From positions 71,797,689 to 71,861,688 of the forward strand of contig NC_044571.1 of assembly GCF_901933205.1 (NCBI RefSeq): a stretch of DNA of 64,000 nt, written 5' to 3'. The translations under genes were made by a program, and so were the position numbers. Source of the stretch: Camarhynchus parvulus. Its lineage: Eukaryota; Chordata; Aves; Passeriformes; Thraupidae. Shown here piece after piece: positions 35,801 through 50,800 of this stretch (position 1 is the stretch's first letter; each line of letters opens with the position of its first letter). The notes below the pieces were generated by a model. That model was not told the origin of the DNA. It worked only from the letters and a program-made list of their open reading frames with translations, and ran no database searches.

Positions 35801-38800
35801 TTTAGACCACTATTGCTGTGTAGTTGTGATCCATCAAGTAAATTAGCTATTAAGCTAATTGGAAAGGTGAAAACAGCCAAATGTGTGTAAGTTGAGGGAA
35901 TGTCAGCATAGTGTAAAAATTCAGTGAATATGTGTAACTGAAGGAACTGCAGAAGACTGAAGGCGGGTCTCAGAGGGCTTTTTAAAATGTTTTGAAGTAG
36001 AAAAAGCTGACTGAACACTTTCTAACTAGATTATTTCTTTTCACACATAACTTGCCCAGAGCTCTGTTTGCAAGAAAACACACCTAGCAATACATAAAAG
36101 ATGTTGTAAAATAGCTTTTTTGTTAGTTTGAAACCATTTCATGTGTTCCTTTGCTTATCAAAACATGCTTTGCTTTTAACATTGCTTTTGTAAACAATGG
36201 CTATATTATGCTTCTGCTGAATTGGACTGATTGTGTTTGCTTACCACATCCCTCAGATGCTCGGAAAGAGTGAAATGTTTCTGTCATGGTTTGCTTTCAT
36301 TTATGGCTGGCTTGGATCTGATTATGTATCCCAAACGTTTTTGTAGGTGGTGGGCTGTAGTGCAGACTGGTTTGAGGGTGGTCACAAGACGCTGTTTTGC
36401 CACATGTAGTTGGTGGGTGAAGTCAGCTCATTTCTTACAGGCAACCCTTCTGCTAAAAAACACTTGCCGACTTCGGTAGTGCAGTCTTGCACTGAGAAAA
36501 AGAGCAGTTAGTTAACTTTGAGTTGTCTGCAGCCCCTAACTAAAGTGTTATGACTGGTGTTATTAAAATGAAAAAAAACCAACTGAAAATCCTGATCGGG
36601 TTAGCTTTTTACTTTTATACTGAAGACTACATTTTCTGAAAATCACAGTCCTGATTCCTCTCCTGAGCCAGGAGTTTTCAGGATAATGACTTTTTTACAT
36701 ATTTAGTAGACTTGTGAATGAATTAGTGTTTTCATGCCTCAGGGTCTTCAAAGTATAGAAAACTCTGGTTTTGAAAGCTATGGGAGAAACTAGTTTTGTA
36801 TTCTTTTCATAGCATCTAGTTGCAGAAGGTTAGCTTTTTTTGATACAGTGTAACGTCTAGGGTGTCTAAAATCCTGGCAAACAAAGCAGTTTGTACTTTA
36901 GAATGCATAACTTTGTGTTAGTAATACAAATTATACTCCTTGCTGTTCCAGGAGACTGCAATGTCTCTTGTCAGTAAGGAGCTAGCTCTGATTTCCCCAA
37001 AGCACCGCCCTTATGAGAAGCACATGGTGATCCCTTGTAACGCTCCCTATCTGAAGAGTCTGTTGTGTAAACAGAGAGAAGGTAATTCCATCTGCCTCCT
37101 CCGAAAGAAATCTCTACTGAAAATGCTAATGCAATATCTCTCAAGCAATGGCAAGGCGATACCAACAGCAGTTCTGATTTCAAACTACAGAAAAAGCTGA
37201 GGTATCAGCACTGGCGTACAACATTTGCATGTTAAACGTGTAAAAGGCATTCCCGTAGGAAAAGAGGGTCACCTGTCAAGAAAAGGAAAGCAAATTAAAC
37301 AGGTTAGATCATTAGTTAGTTAACTATGTTTATGTGCCTCTCATGAATTTAAAAATACAGAAATTGAACCACTCTGCATGCACTTAATTTTGCTGTAATC
37401 TCTCAGCATAAGCATGCATATTATCATCTTAAATGAGAACCTTGTCTGTTATTATAAATAATTAGAATTCCTGTTGAGGTGGTCAGACTGGATATAGATT
37501 ATTGGAAAACGAAGTGCCAGCTGAGGAGAAAGATTATCTTCTATGGTGCCTTGCACTGCATTGATCATACTAGTTTATAGGGACAGGTGGACATGTGCCT
37601 TTTACATTAAAATGCAATCTGCTCTCTTGGCAGTCCTCTAATGAAAAAATTGTTACGAGTGCAACAGCCTGGTTTCTTGAGGAGTTATCTTGTATCTGCT
37701 CTTTCTTCTGTCATCAGAAGGACTCTATCCCTCTTCTCCCTCCCAGCCCTCTATCTGCAGTGCTTGCCCCAGCCCCTGCATCTGCTAAACCATTCCTGAC
37801 AGCTCTGCAGCAGTTGGCATCTTTCCTTGATCCCTAATTACTGTCTGGTCAACAAGCAGTGTGGTGCAGTGACCAGTTTGGTGTTGTCTAGCTTGCTCAG
37901 GGGACTAGGCAGAAAATGAGCAGCTGAGCTCAGAGCAGCTCTCTGCCAGCAGGGAGTTTGGGCTTGTCTCTTCTGCTGTCCAGCAGCTTTGATGAAACTT
38001 AGTGGTGCATACTTTGTGTGAGACCTATCCTGAGCCTCAGCACTTGTCTGAAACTGGTCCACAGGTAGCATGGATTTGGAGTAGGGTAGAGAAGGGCCTT
38101 AGGGAAAGCAAGGAGCTGAGTAAGTGTCTGAGCTAAAGCAGGAGCTCTTCCTGTTTTACTTTCTTGTAGCCATGATCACTCACTGCTGCAGTGCTTCCAC
38201 ATCTCCTAGATGTGGACTATAAAGCTTTGCTTCTTGCTTTGAAAGGGCTTGGGTAGCATGAGCATTTAATATTATGGAAAATAACTTCTCTCCATTTTTT
38301 CTCTGGTAACAGCAGGAGGAGATTTCTGTATGCCTCTAGAGTTTAGAACAGTGATCTAAATGTCACTTTCATTTTTAATCAGGAGTTTTATGTTCCTTCA
38401 TCACTTAGGAGTCTCTGTTTTCCTACAAGACGCTATGGATAAAAGGACCAGAATTTCAAGCGTATATTTTCAGCAGACATTACTTTGAGGTCATTGACCC
38501 TCTACATACAGTGAACTTCAGGTTATTCTGTCTGTTGAAATTTCAATAATTAAAACTTTCTTCTCTACTGACTCATATTTTTATGACTTAATTTCATACG
38601 CTTTTCATAATCAAAGAATTTACAGGGTTTAAAGATGGGTTTCAGAGCTGCGTTCTCGTATACCTGTGATAGTTGAAATGCTTGGATGGCACTGGACCTG
38701 CTTTTACTCTTGGAACTTGAGACTGTGATGGAAAATGGGAGTAAGATAGATTCTAATTGTCTGCCTAAAATTGTGCCTGTTAATGCTGAGGGTTCATGCT

Positions 38801-41800
38801 GTTCATTTTGCTCCCATTCAGTGCATCACTTTGTTAAACAGCTTCCTACAACTGTATGATTTTATGCTGGTTTAACATGTACTTTTCTTACAAGTGTTAC
38901 AAACTGTAGGTTCCTGAAACAGCTTTTATGGAGTTTTGATCTCTGTCATTAACTTCTTCCAGCTGGTGCATAATCTTCCTGTAATAGGATGAGTATACAT
39001 TTTTTTCTTATTAGAATATATAAAATGTAACAGAAACATTTGGAAAGTAAGCACAAGCCACTTTTTTTTTGTGCGTGTGTAAGCTGATTCTCCACCAAGG
39101 TGTGATTCAGTTATAAAAGAGATAATGAGATTGCAACAAATTCATGTGTTCTTTTAGCCGCTTCCCCAATATTACCTCCTTCTGCTGTCACTAAACTGTT
39201 TTCTGTGGCATGTGCTTAACTCCTTCTCTCCCGCATCAAGAAACAAGCCAGCCAGATTTTTCCCACTCTTCTGCTTTCCTTCATCCCCACAATCTTCAGT
39301 GGAATACCTAATCTTTGACTGTCCTCCCTTATCTGTGCTAGAAGTCAAGTTCCCCCTCTGCAGCATTTCAAGCCTCTGCTTTTCCTTTTTTCTCAAATGA
39401 CCAAATGGCTTATCCATTCCTTCTTCATCTTTTCTTCTGACTCTTAAAGTTTTCTTGTGAGATTGTCAAAGACAAGCAGATCGCAAGAGCAGGATGCTTT
39501 GCAGTTTCTGCAGCAGTCTCTGGTGCTGTACAAGGTGCAGCATTGGCTTAAATGTGAAGCATGGAACCATTTCAATCATATGATCTACAGAGAGAGGGTT
39601 TCAAAGCAGCATTCTTTTGTTTGTGGTGTTTCACTTGTGCATCTCGATGTGTGTTTGTCTCCAGTGTGGGCAATTTTTATGCATCTTTTGTGAAGTGCTA
39701 AGTGCAGAGATAGCTGTTTGGGCTTTGGGTTTTTTTTTCCTTTTTTAAACCTCTTTGTGACAAAAAAAAATTTAGAGCTTGAAGAAATTCATCTAGAATT
39801 AAGCAAGCTGCCAGTGCAGAGAGAATGAAACAAAGTTTAGATTAAATTTAAATAACCTTGAAAGAAACAGACATTATTTGCTTGAGGAGACCTAAACACA
39901 TAGTTATTGTATAAGCTGGTTTGCAGTTGTATGTGGTGGACTTAGAACTTATGTCAAGTGCCTCGTCTACTGCCTTGTCATAGGTGTGAATGCAGAAAAC
40001 CTGTTACTGTATCATTCTTCATGACAAGTAGTCATTGCTTTTAGCTTTGTCAAGTTTGGATTTAAAAAATGAGAGAAAGGAAGTGAATTTCCACATATTG
40101 CTTTGTGATTGATTGAAGGATTTCACATCTGTTGATTTGTGACCTGCAGATTTACCCTGAACATTGCAAAGGAGCCCAAAACTTGGAGCAGAGCTCTTGG
40201 AGCAGTGTGGTTTCTGTTCTGTTTTAAAAAATCCTTTGTGACTAACACTCAAGTGGCTTTTTTTACAGTATCTGAAAAAGGATGCAAGGTACACATAGGA
40301 CTTTGGTGGGGATGTTTTGTGTGTGTGCATTTTTATCTATTTAATCTGCTGCTCCTTAAATTTCATGTTATGGGGTTTAAATAATTATATTATGGCTGTG
40401 TTCCATGGTAGATACCTGCTGAGATAAAGCTAAAGCAGCAAGCAGTGTAGAGAGTAGGCTTGAACTTCTGTAATAATTAATAATTTAGACAAATAATAAA
40501 TTTTGACAGTGGAAGGCTTAAAGACCATTGAGTAGTAGATCCAGTTATGTTTTTCTCTTTTGTGTGGCTGTGTTCTGTTAACATCCTCAAAGCTGGAAAT
40601 ATCCTATGTTTCTCACTACTTCCCAGACTTGCAGAACCCTATTGCCAAGTTAAGAGTGGAAGTGGGAATCTGTTTGTGAGCAGAACCAATGATCTGGGAG
40701 AGCTTTTAGACACGTGCAGAGCCTCAGGAGCTGTGCTTCCATGCCTCAGGATTTGTAGTAGTCTCCCACCATGTGACAATGCTCTCCTCTTGCTGCACGC
40801 CTTCTCTGAAGGCTTTAGTCAAGCAGATGCACACCCTGCCCCCATCCCAAATTATGACAACAGGTTTAAGGATCTGGGCCAACTCACACCTAGTTGTAGG
40901 TCTTTAGAAGCAGCCACTCTCCTGATCTAACTTCCTACAACTCACTGTGGTGGCTCACTTTTGTGTTAAACAAGCAGCAGTCACTCCTTGGACATCATAA
41001 ATATTGTTTCCCACCAGAGTGCCCCACTCCAGTACTTCACTTGCAACCAAGGATGTTCTTGCAACTGTGTTCCTATGGAGGGTGATAGCCTAGGAAGATG
41101 ACAGAAGTTAATTCTCTCAGTAGGAGCCATGCATGCTTCAAGCCCTGCTTGTTTCTTGTTAGGCAGCGTGCCAGCCCTGCTGTTACCTCCAGTGCTTTTC
41201 CCTGGGAGCCCTAATGCATCTCTGAAGAGCAGTAGACAGAGCTGTTCTCCCCTTGGAACACATTGCATTAGGATTTACAGTATTTCAGTTAATGTTCTTA
41301 GAGTCCTGACTTTATACTTTCCAAGAATATATGGTGAACTGTCAGCAGGCAGGTGAGCTCTGAGGACTTTTTTAGTTTATTTATTTGCTGGAAGCAATAG
41401 TTACTGAATGAGAGCTCTTGGATGATAGGCTGTGCTCTTTTGTATGCTTGCCTCTCTGTTAGCTCTGGACTACTATCAAAGATTTAGTCTAGATTTTCTG
41501 GAGTATCCAAAAATCCCTTTGCAGTGGCTCATACAGTTTTTGTGCTGTCACTTTTTCATATTCCTAAGTAGTCTGGTTAAGTAAACTTAAATGAGACCTA
41601 GTGCAACAAAGTGGTGTCCTTCTGACCTTGTCCTCTATCCAAAACTTTCTGTCCTTTTATTACCAGTGATTTTTTTCCCTCTGCAGCACCTGGATCTTTT
41701 CTTATGTTCCTAGGGAGTTGCTGTTATTTCTAACTTTTTGCAAAGAAGCTAGAAGGGTGTAGATTTAGCTAGTCAAGCTTTGTCTCGGGATGTCTCAGTC

Positions 41801-44800
41801 TTAGATTTAATGTATAACATTTTGTTTCAAAGCAGCAAAGCCTCCAGCATCAAAAGATGCCAGCATTTGTTACCAATCAAATTGATAAGCCATATATGAA
41901 CAGATTCCCTAAATCACCATGAGAAGTCTTTAAACCTTTGTTTATTCAATAAATAGTTTTATAATTTAAAAAATACTAAATATTTATTAGTATTTACAAG
42001 TCCAGTTTGTTGAAAACGGGAGTTCCCCATTGCTACTCTCCCACAACTAATATACTTGTTTTTAAATGGCATGTTTTTCAATACAAAAGTTCCTTAAAGG
42101 GCTGAGTCCAGGAGCTTGGCTTATTAATATCTTGATTGGAATCCAGATTACATTACTGGCTACTCTGTTGTCAATGTACTGCGGGCTGAAAATCAGCTCT
42201 TAACACAGGCAGCTCCATATTTAACCTCAGGTGGCAAATACCAGTCAAACCTGGCCAACATTGCAGACTTGAAACTTCACTTAGGAAATCCAGTGACATA
42301 ATGCATGAGGGGAGGTCAGCTTGAGGGGCAGTTTGATTTCTTCCATTACTCAGTGAACTTGGTGACAGCAAAATCTTCCTCTCAGAAAACAGAGTGCCTA
42401 ATACTTTGTAAGGAGATTTACAAGGAGATCTTTATCCACAGAGTTTTGCAAGAAGATTTGATCCTCACATTTCAGGAAACACTTGTTGCAAGCTGGGCCA
42501 GTAGGTAAGCAAGGAAACTGATTTTGGAAGAGTCTGAAGCCAAACATGAAAAAGGAGCCTGATTAGCAAAGCAGGTCCCTCCTGGCTGCTGACCGCTCTC
42601 ACTGCTTGGTGAGGGTTCAGGTCTGCAGGTCACAGCAGCTGTGTCTGGAATTTTTGTTGTCCATGAACTGACACCTCTGCTCTCCTGCCAGCTGTGTGGA
42701 ATAGATAAATGAAGACTTGCTTATTTTCATCTGTCTGGTGTAGAAGTAAATGGGTTTACTAGTAATGTCCTCAGCCACAAGACAGTCAGCTTTAAGTGAC
42801 CTTTACATTCAAGGCAGGTATTGACTGGCAGTCACAAACTGCATATTGGTGTTCTTTTCATCAAGAAGAGTTGGCAAATTGTTAATTACTTGAAAAATAC
42901 TGTTATGAAAATGTATGTTGGTTGGGTGGGATTTTTGCTTGCTTTGGTTTTTACTTTATATATACTGACAGTTTCTGGTATTACCTGCAGAGCGCCTGAT
43001 CTTGTGCAGGGTGCGTAAGACAGCTCTGTACAGCACAGTGTTTGTCAACACCAGCTGATTATCCTGTTTGTCACTCCTATCTCTTGCAAGTGTCCTAGTA
43101 GTGTCAGCTATAGAACTAGAGGAGTTATTCCTAACACAGCAAGCATTTTCACGTGTGTAGATGCTCGAGTGTAGTTTTACTATGAGCTTGATCTGGCCAG
43201 CCCAAGGATAAATACCTTTCCTTCAAATGCAAACGTAATTAATTAGTAGTGTGGACCTTACATAGCTCCATTCAGATGCTTCTGAGTTTCCATGCCTTTC
43301 TGTCAATTCTGCTTTTTCCTCTTCGCTGATGTGCCAGAGAGAGCACAGCTCACTGACTGATGCAAGTAAGAGCTCTCTTTGTCTTTCAAGAAGAAACCAG
43401 GCTTTCTTTTGGCTCTGTCTGATAGCTTAAAGACAATATTGGAAGCAATCTATGCACAGCACTTCCATGCTACTGAACAATAAAGCTGTTACTGTTATGA
43501 TAAAGCAGAATTTTTGGTAAAAAATTGAATGAAGTCCAGTAACATGACTAACCAGCTGAAGAAAGTGTGTAGAATTCTAGGGTTTAAAACTCATCGAAAT
43601 GCAAATAGAATGAGCAGTGTCAAGAGTAATTAAATAGCCAAAGAAAATCAAGTTACATTAGGGGGGGTTTGAGCAATTATGGTAAATTGAAAGTGAGTAG
43701 TGCTTCTTGTGGAATGGAGCTTTTCAGGGGCAGCAGACCAGGTGCATTGCTGGAGCTGAGTGCTAACTTCATATTTAGAAAAATCCTTTAGTAATTTGGG
43801 CTGATACATCTCTTAATACACAGTAGTTGGTGTGGACACAAGTGTGGGACTGAGGTTAAGACCTGGCCACACTTTCTTCTGCATGCTGACCAAGTGTAAC
43901 TCTTGCTTTTGAAATCATTTAAAAAGTGCAGGCTCCCTTGTTGAGAAGACCATTAGGAGACCTTTGGTAGAACTTTCAAGAATATTTTGTAGATGCAGCG
44001 GTAAGGAGCCATCTGTAGGATTTTGTGGGTTCCAGAAGTCAGCTGCCTTTGTAGCTATGTTTTTGAACTGTGTAAGTGGTAGCACAGAATTTACTATTCC
44101 CATAATATATGGCAGAAATCTTCCCAGTTGTCATAGCTAAATTCATTGCTAAATGTAACTCAGTACCCAAGAAGTATCTTGCATTGCTTATGCTAATTTC
44201 TGCTGTAGACTGGTTGTGTTTATGCATGTACTCTCTGTATTGAGGCTGAAAAGACCTTGGTTAAATAAAAAGTTGCTTTATTATTGTGATAAGAGAGTAT
44301 TTTCTGGGCAGCAAGCCTCCAGCTGCTCTCAATTACTTGTTCTAGTGAAAGAATCATGTTCATATTGTTTAAACCATAAATCATAATGATAGCCGGTAAC
44401 AAGTAACAGAAACATTCTGCCGTGCAAGTTGAACTGCGTTGTTTGAAATATGAATTCATTTTGCCTGTCCCTGTGATAATGCTTCTCTGAACCCTGTACC
44501 GATGGGCATGGGGATCACGAGTGTAGGAAATGTGGTCATAAAACAGAGCATCCCCCTTCGTACCAGTGTTTCTTCCCTGGCTGCATTTTCTTCCTCCTAT
44601 TTCCTCCCACCCCAGATTCTCATACATACTGCACTACCTGCAGTGCCTTTGAAGGCATCATCTTGTGATCATTTGAAGTCACAAGGCAACTCTCTCAAGT
44701 GCTCCTGCTGAGCACAGGATGTGTGAGGAGTTTGGGCTCTGGCTCTTGCTTTAAGGCATCGGTGGCCCTGACAGCATTTCTTTCCCCTCTCATGCCCGTG

Positions 44801-47800
44801 TGTGACCCAGGACAGTGAGAGGCCACTTGCTGTCATTCCCCCTTCACCCCTGCAATGCCCTGCTGTTTGTGGTCACACAAACTTGTAGTGTGGTAGGCAC
44901 TGACTTCATTGGAAGCTCAAACATGACCCTGAGTGCAAGCTCTCACTTTTTCTCTGTTTATCTGCCATAGGGGAGTGGGTAGATGGTTAAGAGGGGTAAC
45001 TTTATACACCCTTGCAGGAAGAGTTGTCCACCACAGGTCACACCTCTGAGTCAAGCATTGTGTCAGACGTGGCTGATGGTAAAGCCGTGCTGCAGGCCAG
45101 CCCCAGGCAGTGCTGCTGCTGAGGCACATGGTGTGGCAATGTGACTCTTGGTGCTGGCTCAGCACAAAGAAGCCACATCTCCTGCAGCTCCATTCTATAA
45201 AATGTTGCTTTCTGAATCCCCTGGCAGTGTGCTGGGAGTGGAGAAACCTGTGTCCTATTCCTGGATATCTGAAGTTGAAATACATCAGTCTAGTACTGTA
45301 TGAAGATAATACAATTCTAAGCTCATATGGCTCAAAATTCTGCAAAGAGCATTCATGGTGGCAATTGAGTGTGCGATTCCTGGACCCCCATAGCCTTTTA
45401 GCAGGGACCTGGCAACATCTTCCTGCTTTGGCTTTTGGCTACATGATGCTGTCAACTTAGTCATCTTGAATCATTTCTCTAAAACAACTCCCGGCTGTTA
45501 AGGGAGGAGAGCACCTGGTGCCTGCCAGCTGGGAAATAAGAAACATCTCAGTGTGGGAAGGTCACAGAATTAAGGCTTTTAGAGAACAGTGGAGAAGTGC
45601 TAAGGTCTTCATGTTCTGTTGCTGCCCTGTAACAGAAACCAAATAAGTATTTGCTCATGGAAATTTACTCATTGTCCCGCTTGTATCAGTAAATGGTGTT
45701 TCTGTCAGCTTCTTGTGACTGATTAGGGTCTGCTTTTGCAAATGGAAATTATGTAACCATAAATCTAAGTTACACTTTTAATAAAATGCCATTTTCTGAA
45801 CAAATTAAACAGTGAGACAATGTCAGTGGTGCTTGCCTTTGCAGATGGGGCAGTGCCTGTAGAGGTTTCTGTTGAATTTCAGTAACTTCTGGAAATATAT
45901 GAGTGTGTGTGCATGGGTATATATGTGCATGGGTAAGTATAGATATGATTAGTTATTTGTTTGTTTGTACCCCTTTTCATGAAAAGCTGAGAAAAGTTAA
46001 GGCTGTGCAACTGGTGAAGGGATGCAATTGCACTTTTATCTCTCCTTCTTCCCACCCTTAAGGAATGCCAGCCAAAATGTGAATGTTAACTTTGAAATTT
46101 GTGGAATGGCTGGAATAACCGAAGTGTGACTCCTGCTCAGAGCTGTCGTGGGTGTGGATGTGGAAATAAGCATAGCACTTCAGTAACAAGATCAGTTCTT
46201 GTCCTTTGCTATACTTCTATATTGGTTGGAGTTTAATTTCTTCCTCTGCAAGAAGTTTATCTAGCTATGGTTGGAACATGCCTTTTAGGGGAGTAGGAAA
46301 ATGTGATTGGGGAGGGGGGAGTTTATTCCAAGCTTGAAGACAAATTTCTTTTAGCATGCCTCTTGCAAGGTCTTGGGAGATCATAGCACCTCTTTGCCTC
46401 AGAATAGAGAGATTTGGTTTTTTCCTATTACGCAGTAAGTTGGATGGTGCTTGAACACGTCATAGCAACCCTGAAAATAAGCCTGAAACTAAAAGCAAAC
46501 CAGCTCCCTAACACTTTTGTTTTAGAGATGAGATATTCTGAGAGGTTTCCTTGAAGCAGCTTCAGAAAGCTTTGGAGCACTTTTTAAGTTGACATTTCTA
46601 TCACTTCACACTCCAAGAGGAATGCTTCCAACAAGTGACATTTTCCCCCAGTTTCATTTGTTACACAGCTAATGATGTCCCTGTGTCTGCAGGATTGTTT
46701 CCTGTGATAAAGCTGTAGGCTCCTGCCTCTTTCGTTCTTGTGACATAGGTGAGATGAAAGATAACAGACAACAATGTGAGGAAAAGAATCTAGGAAAGTG
46801 TAACCAACAACTGGGGTCACAAAGGAAAGTGTCTTTGTTGCCAGGGGTGATGCTAGGTGTCTAAATCAAAACTAAGACAACTTTTTCCTCTGTGAAAGTC
46901 AAATGCACAATTTGTGCTTGTCCCCTAAGTGGACAGAGCTGTAAAGTACATTTGAATCCAGCCCAATATAGGCTGTATGGTATATTTTAGAGGTAGTATT
47001 CTGTAGAAAGGGATTCCACATACTTGAAATTGTGTGCTTCATCTTCCCAGAATGTTGGGAGATCCAGTGTGTAAGGTGCTCAATGGACCAGCTGTGACAG
47101 TGTGTTGCACTTCTATGTTTCTGGGCAAGCTGCAGCAGCATGAAGTTCAATGTAGGCCTGTCTACCTCTCTTTACGAGCAGGTTTGCTGCACTGCTTCCT
47201 TAGACTGATTTTGGAAACCCTGAGTTAGCCAAGATAAAGCTCAGCACTGCAGTCAGACAGACAGGGCTTGTTCAATTTGTTCTACTCCCCTGGTGCTGTA
47301 GCGCTGAGAGGTTGAATCCTTTGAAATTTTGAGGCCATAGTGAAAACTCTATGTGCCTGAGCATGCAAGTGCCTGCTTCTGAGATCTTTGCATTGAAGTA
47401 AACTGCAGCTTTCACTGTCTAGTTATGTTTTATCCTTCCCTGGCAATATCTTTCTAGAACTTCATAAGTCTTCTCACAAAACCAGGAACTTAATACTAAG
47501 AAGCAAATCCAAAGAATATTTTTCCTTTTATAGCTGAGCAATAGATTGATATGGCAATATATTTTAAAATCCTCAAAAGAGCAGCTGTTTTACACCACTT
47601 ATGTTTCTGAATCATGGGCAGTTTGTGTTGATTGCAGTGCTTAAGGCATTAACTTTTGCTGACACATCTATCTAGTGTATAGTGCTGTTGCATCCTGAGA
47701 TTGACATATAAACCATATAAGCAGTGTTTATTTTGTTTAAAAAAAAATCAATAAGCAACAAGGCAGCGCTGCCTTGGGATTTTTCCCCCATACCATGTCC

Positions 47801-50800
47801 CATACAAGAAACCATATTTCAAAAATGTTTGAAGTGAAAATGGCACTAATTTAGTAGAAGCTGGCACCCATCTAAACATTACGAGCAGTAGAGGAGAAAG
47901 GTGATAGGGAGAAAACTTGTAACTACAGGTGAGGGATGGGGCCCACAATGGCAGTGTCATGTTCTGTGAGGTTTTTTCCCCTGATGTAGAGCTCAAAAGC
48001 AGGAATTGATTTCTTGATGGTACGAAGCTTCTTGTTAGATGTCCGGCCTAGCAAATACTTAAAAGTCTTTTTTACATAAAGATTGACTATTAACTTATGT
48101 GAAGAAAGGCTTTGCTTTGCAGTATAAAGATCCTGTAAAACTGTTCATGTGTCATCTGCTGAGTGGATGTGGACTAGTAGGGTTGCTGTTCCTTTAATCT
48201 ACGTGACAATGGGCATTAGAATTATGAAAAGGATAGAAACAGTAACATTAACTTGCTTGAGCCTCTGAGACAGAAGAGAACAGGACATCTTTTATTTCAT
48301 CTGAGGATGTTAGGACAGGATGAAAATTACGTTTTCATGTTGGCTTTTACCTCAAACTGCAGGAGTTTCTCAAATGAAAATTGTTCTACACAGTCTTATA
48401 ACTGCATTCTACCCTAAGGGACCTATGTATGAAAGAGAAATTATCTCCCTGGTGCTGTGAAGCTTAATTAATTTTTTGAAGGTTATTTAGGGATCTTTTT
48501 GATGAAGTCCCACTTGTGATAAAATACTATCTTTTTTTTTCCTTGTTTTTTTCATGCAAAACCTGTTCGTTATTTTAAGTCTTCGAACATCAGATTTGGC
48601 TCACAGCTTTGTTTTGTGCTGAGAGCAGAAATTAGGCTACAAATTAAGGAGTACTTTAATGATAATTATATCCAGATATCCTGAAGTTTTATAGATAACT
48701 CTGTTCTCCCACCCCCAACAGAGAATAATTAAGAACTTTTTATATTTCTTGTCCAAGGAAATACATGTTTATGAATGAATGTGTGCAAAGGTGTTTACTT
48801 AAGATATGAGGAGCCAAAGATAAAGCTAAATCTAAAGTACTTTTAGTATTTTTTTAAGTTAAACAAACATACTTTGCAAGCTTATTTTACTTCTGACTTT
48901 TAAAATAATTTTTATCTTTTCCTTGCATTGTTGAAAACATTTTAACTGGAGAAATAACACATTGGTAAAATTTTAAGCAAAAACACTCACAGGATTTGCT
49001 TTAAAAATAATTTGGCCTCTGAAGCATGCAGTTGAGTTTCAGGCAGAAACATGGGAGCAGGCTGTGCAAGTATACATAACTAATCTGAAATGAAGCTGTT
49101 CTTTAGGATTGACCTCCTTGAGTTTGAAGGCAACATTTTTCTATCCCAAATGGTAATTTCTTCCTCCTTTAGATAGAAGGGATCGGAACCTTTTCCATTA
49201 ACTTTGCAGAGGCTTCTGTGTACAGACAGAGGGTGGATATTTAATGAAAAGGGATGGGAGCAAGAAAAAAGGAAAAAGCCCTAAAACGTGTCTGAACAAA
49301 AAGGGGGTCATCTATACATTGAGGTATCATCTCATTACGCCTCTTGTTGCCCTTGAAAAGACTCTCAGATGCATAATGCAGTTGTAGACCCTTTCCCTGT
49401 AGGTATCTGCAGGTAAATGACAAATGCCACCTCTGTAACAAAGCTACCCTTCAGAAGGAAGTCTGCAATGCACACTCAAGCCCTGCAGATTTAACAGCCT
49501 AGTGTGCATCTGGAAAATCTTTTGAATTGTTGCACAGGTTAATGACAGTAGAAATGTCAGAGCTGGGAGAGGGGAAGCAATGTGTAGTGAGCTAAACTGC
49601 AGGAGGCACAGTGTGCCCTGTTAAGATTTCGCTCGTGCTGGTGATCAGAAGCTTAAATTTACTGCGTAAGATGGAGTCAGGAAGGATCCTTTCCTCAGTG
49701 ACTTTCAGTAATTCAGTGTCCAAGGAAGAAATCCAGCATGGGAAGTGATATGAACACAGCAACCAACAAGTCCACAGCTCTCTGTTCAGCATCATCCCTG
49801 AACCGATAAACTGAGTGTGAAGGTTTTGGAGAAGCCTGCGGGCAGGAAGATGTACTAGTCAGGCAGTGTACAAGGTAGATTTGAACAATGGAATTTGCTG
49901 TTGGCATAAAAGGAGATGAGGCTATAGGAGATAAGGAGGTGGAGAGATTTTAACTATGTATGAAGAATTCAGGTCAGGAGGGAAAAAAGTAAAAAATAGT
50001 ATGTGACAGGAAGAGAGAAGTGGGGGTGGGCGGGAGATTTAAGGAAGAAGGTTGAGTGTGTAACAGTTTCACAGGGGAAGTAAGAACTTTTAATTTAGTT
50101 TTCTGCTTTCCAGTGGTACACCTGTTGGCCTAGCTGTTGACTCAGAAAAATGAGTTAGGTGCATATAGGAAGGGGAATATGCATAAATTCTGTCTTATTA
50201 TTGTCTGTGGTGTGCTCACTTCACTAGCCTGGGGAACTGCATCTCTTCAGCTCTTCCAGTAACTCACCAAGCATCAAGAGCTGGCAGGAGGAATACTGAC
50301 TCCTGTTTTACCCCAGTGTTGGGTGGGGAGGCTCTGCTAACACCTGAAGTATGCTTTGGAACAAGTCAACAACCTCATATATCTCATTTTTAGCCAATTA
50401 TTTAATTCTGTACAAATTTACCTTTTTTTTTTTCTCTTCCAGTTACCATTTCTTCAACTGCCGAAAAAGGTAATTTTTTAAAGTTTTTATGAAGATTTGA
50501 ATAGCTGCTTGGCATGCAAATCCTAAGGGACATAGAGTTTAAATGTACTCCTTTATGTGATGTGTGAGCTCTGTGTAGTGAGTAGATGGGTGCTAAGAAA
50601 CAATGTAAATATTGTACAGTTGAGTCTGTTTTGTTTCTAATACCACAAACTTGGGACAATGACAAGATCTGTGACTAATGCAAGTAATGCAACTGTGATT
50701 TAAGTTTGCATTTATTTTTAAATGGGTACCTACTGAGAACAGAAAAAGGAGAAGAGAGAAGGAACTGCAGCACATACACAATTCCATTTTCTGTTTAGGC

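Noticed and set aside
36940..37200. 86-codon frame with basic residues in ZDHHC20 intron 1
   Set aside because: No recognisable family and no supporting splice or repeat context.
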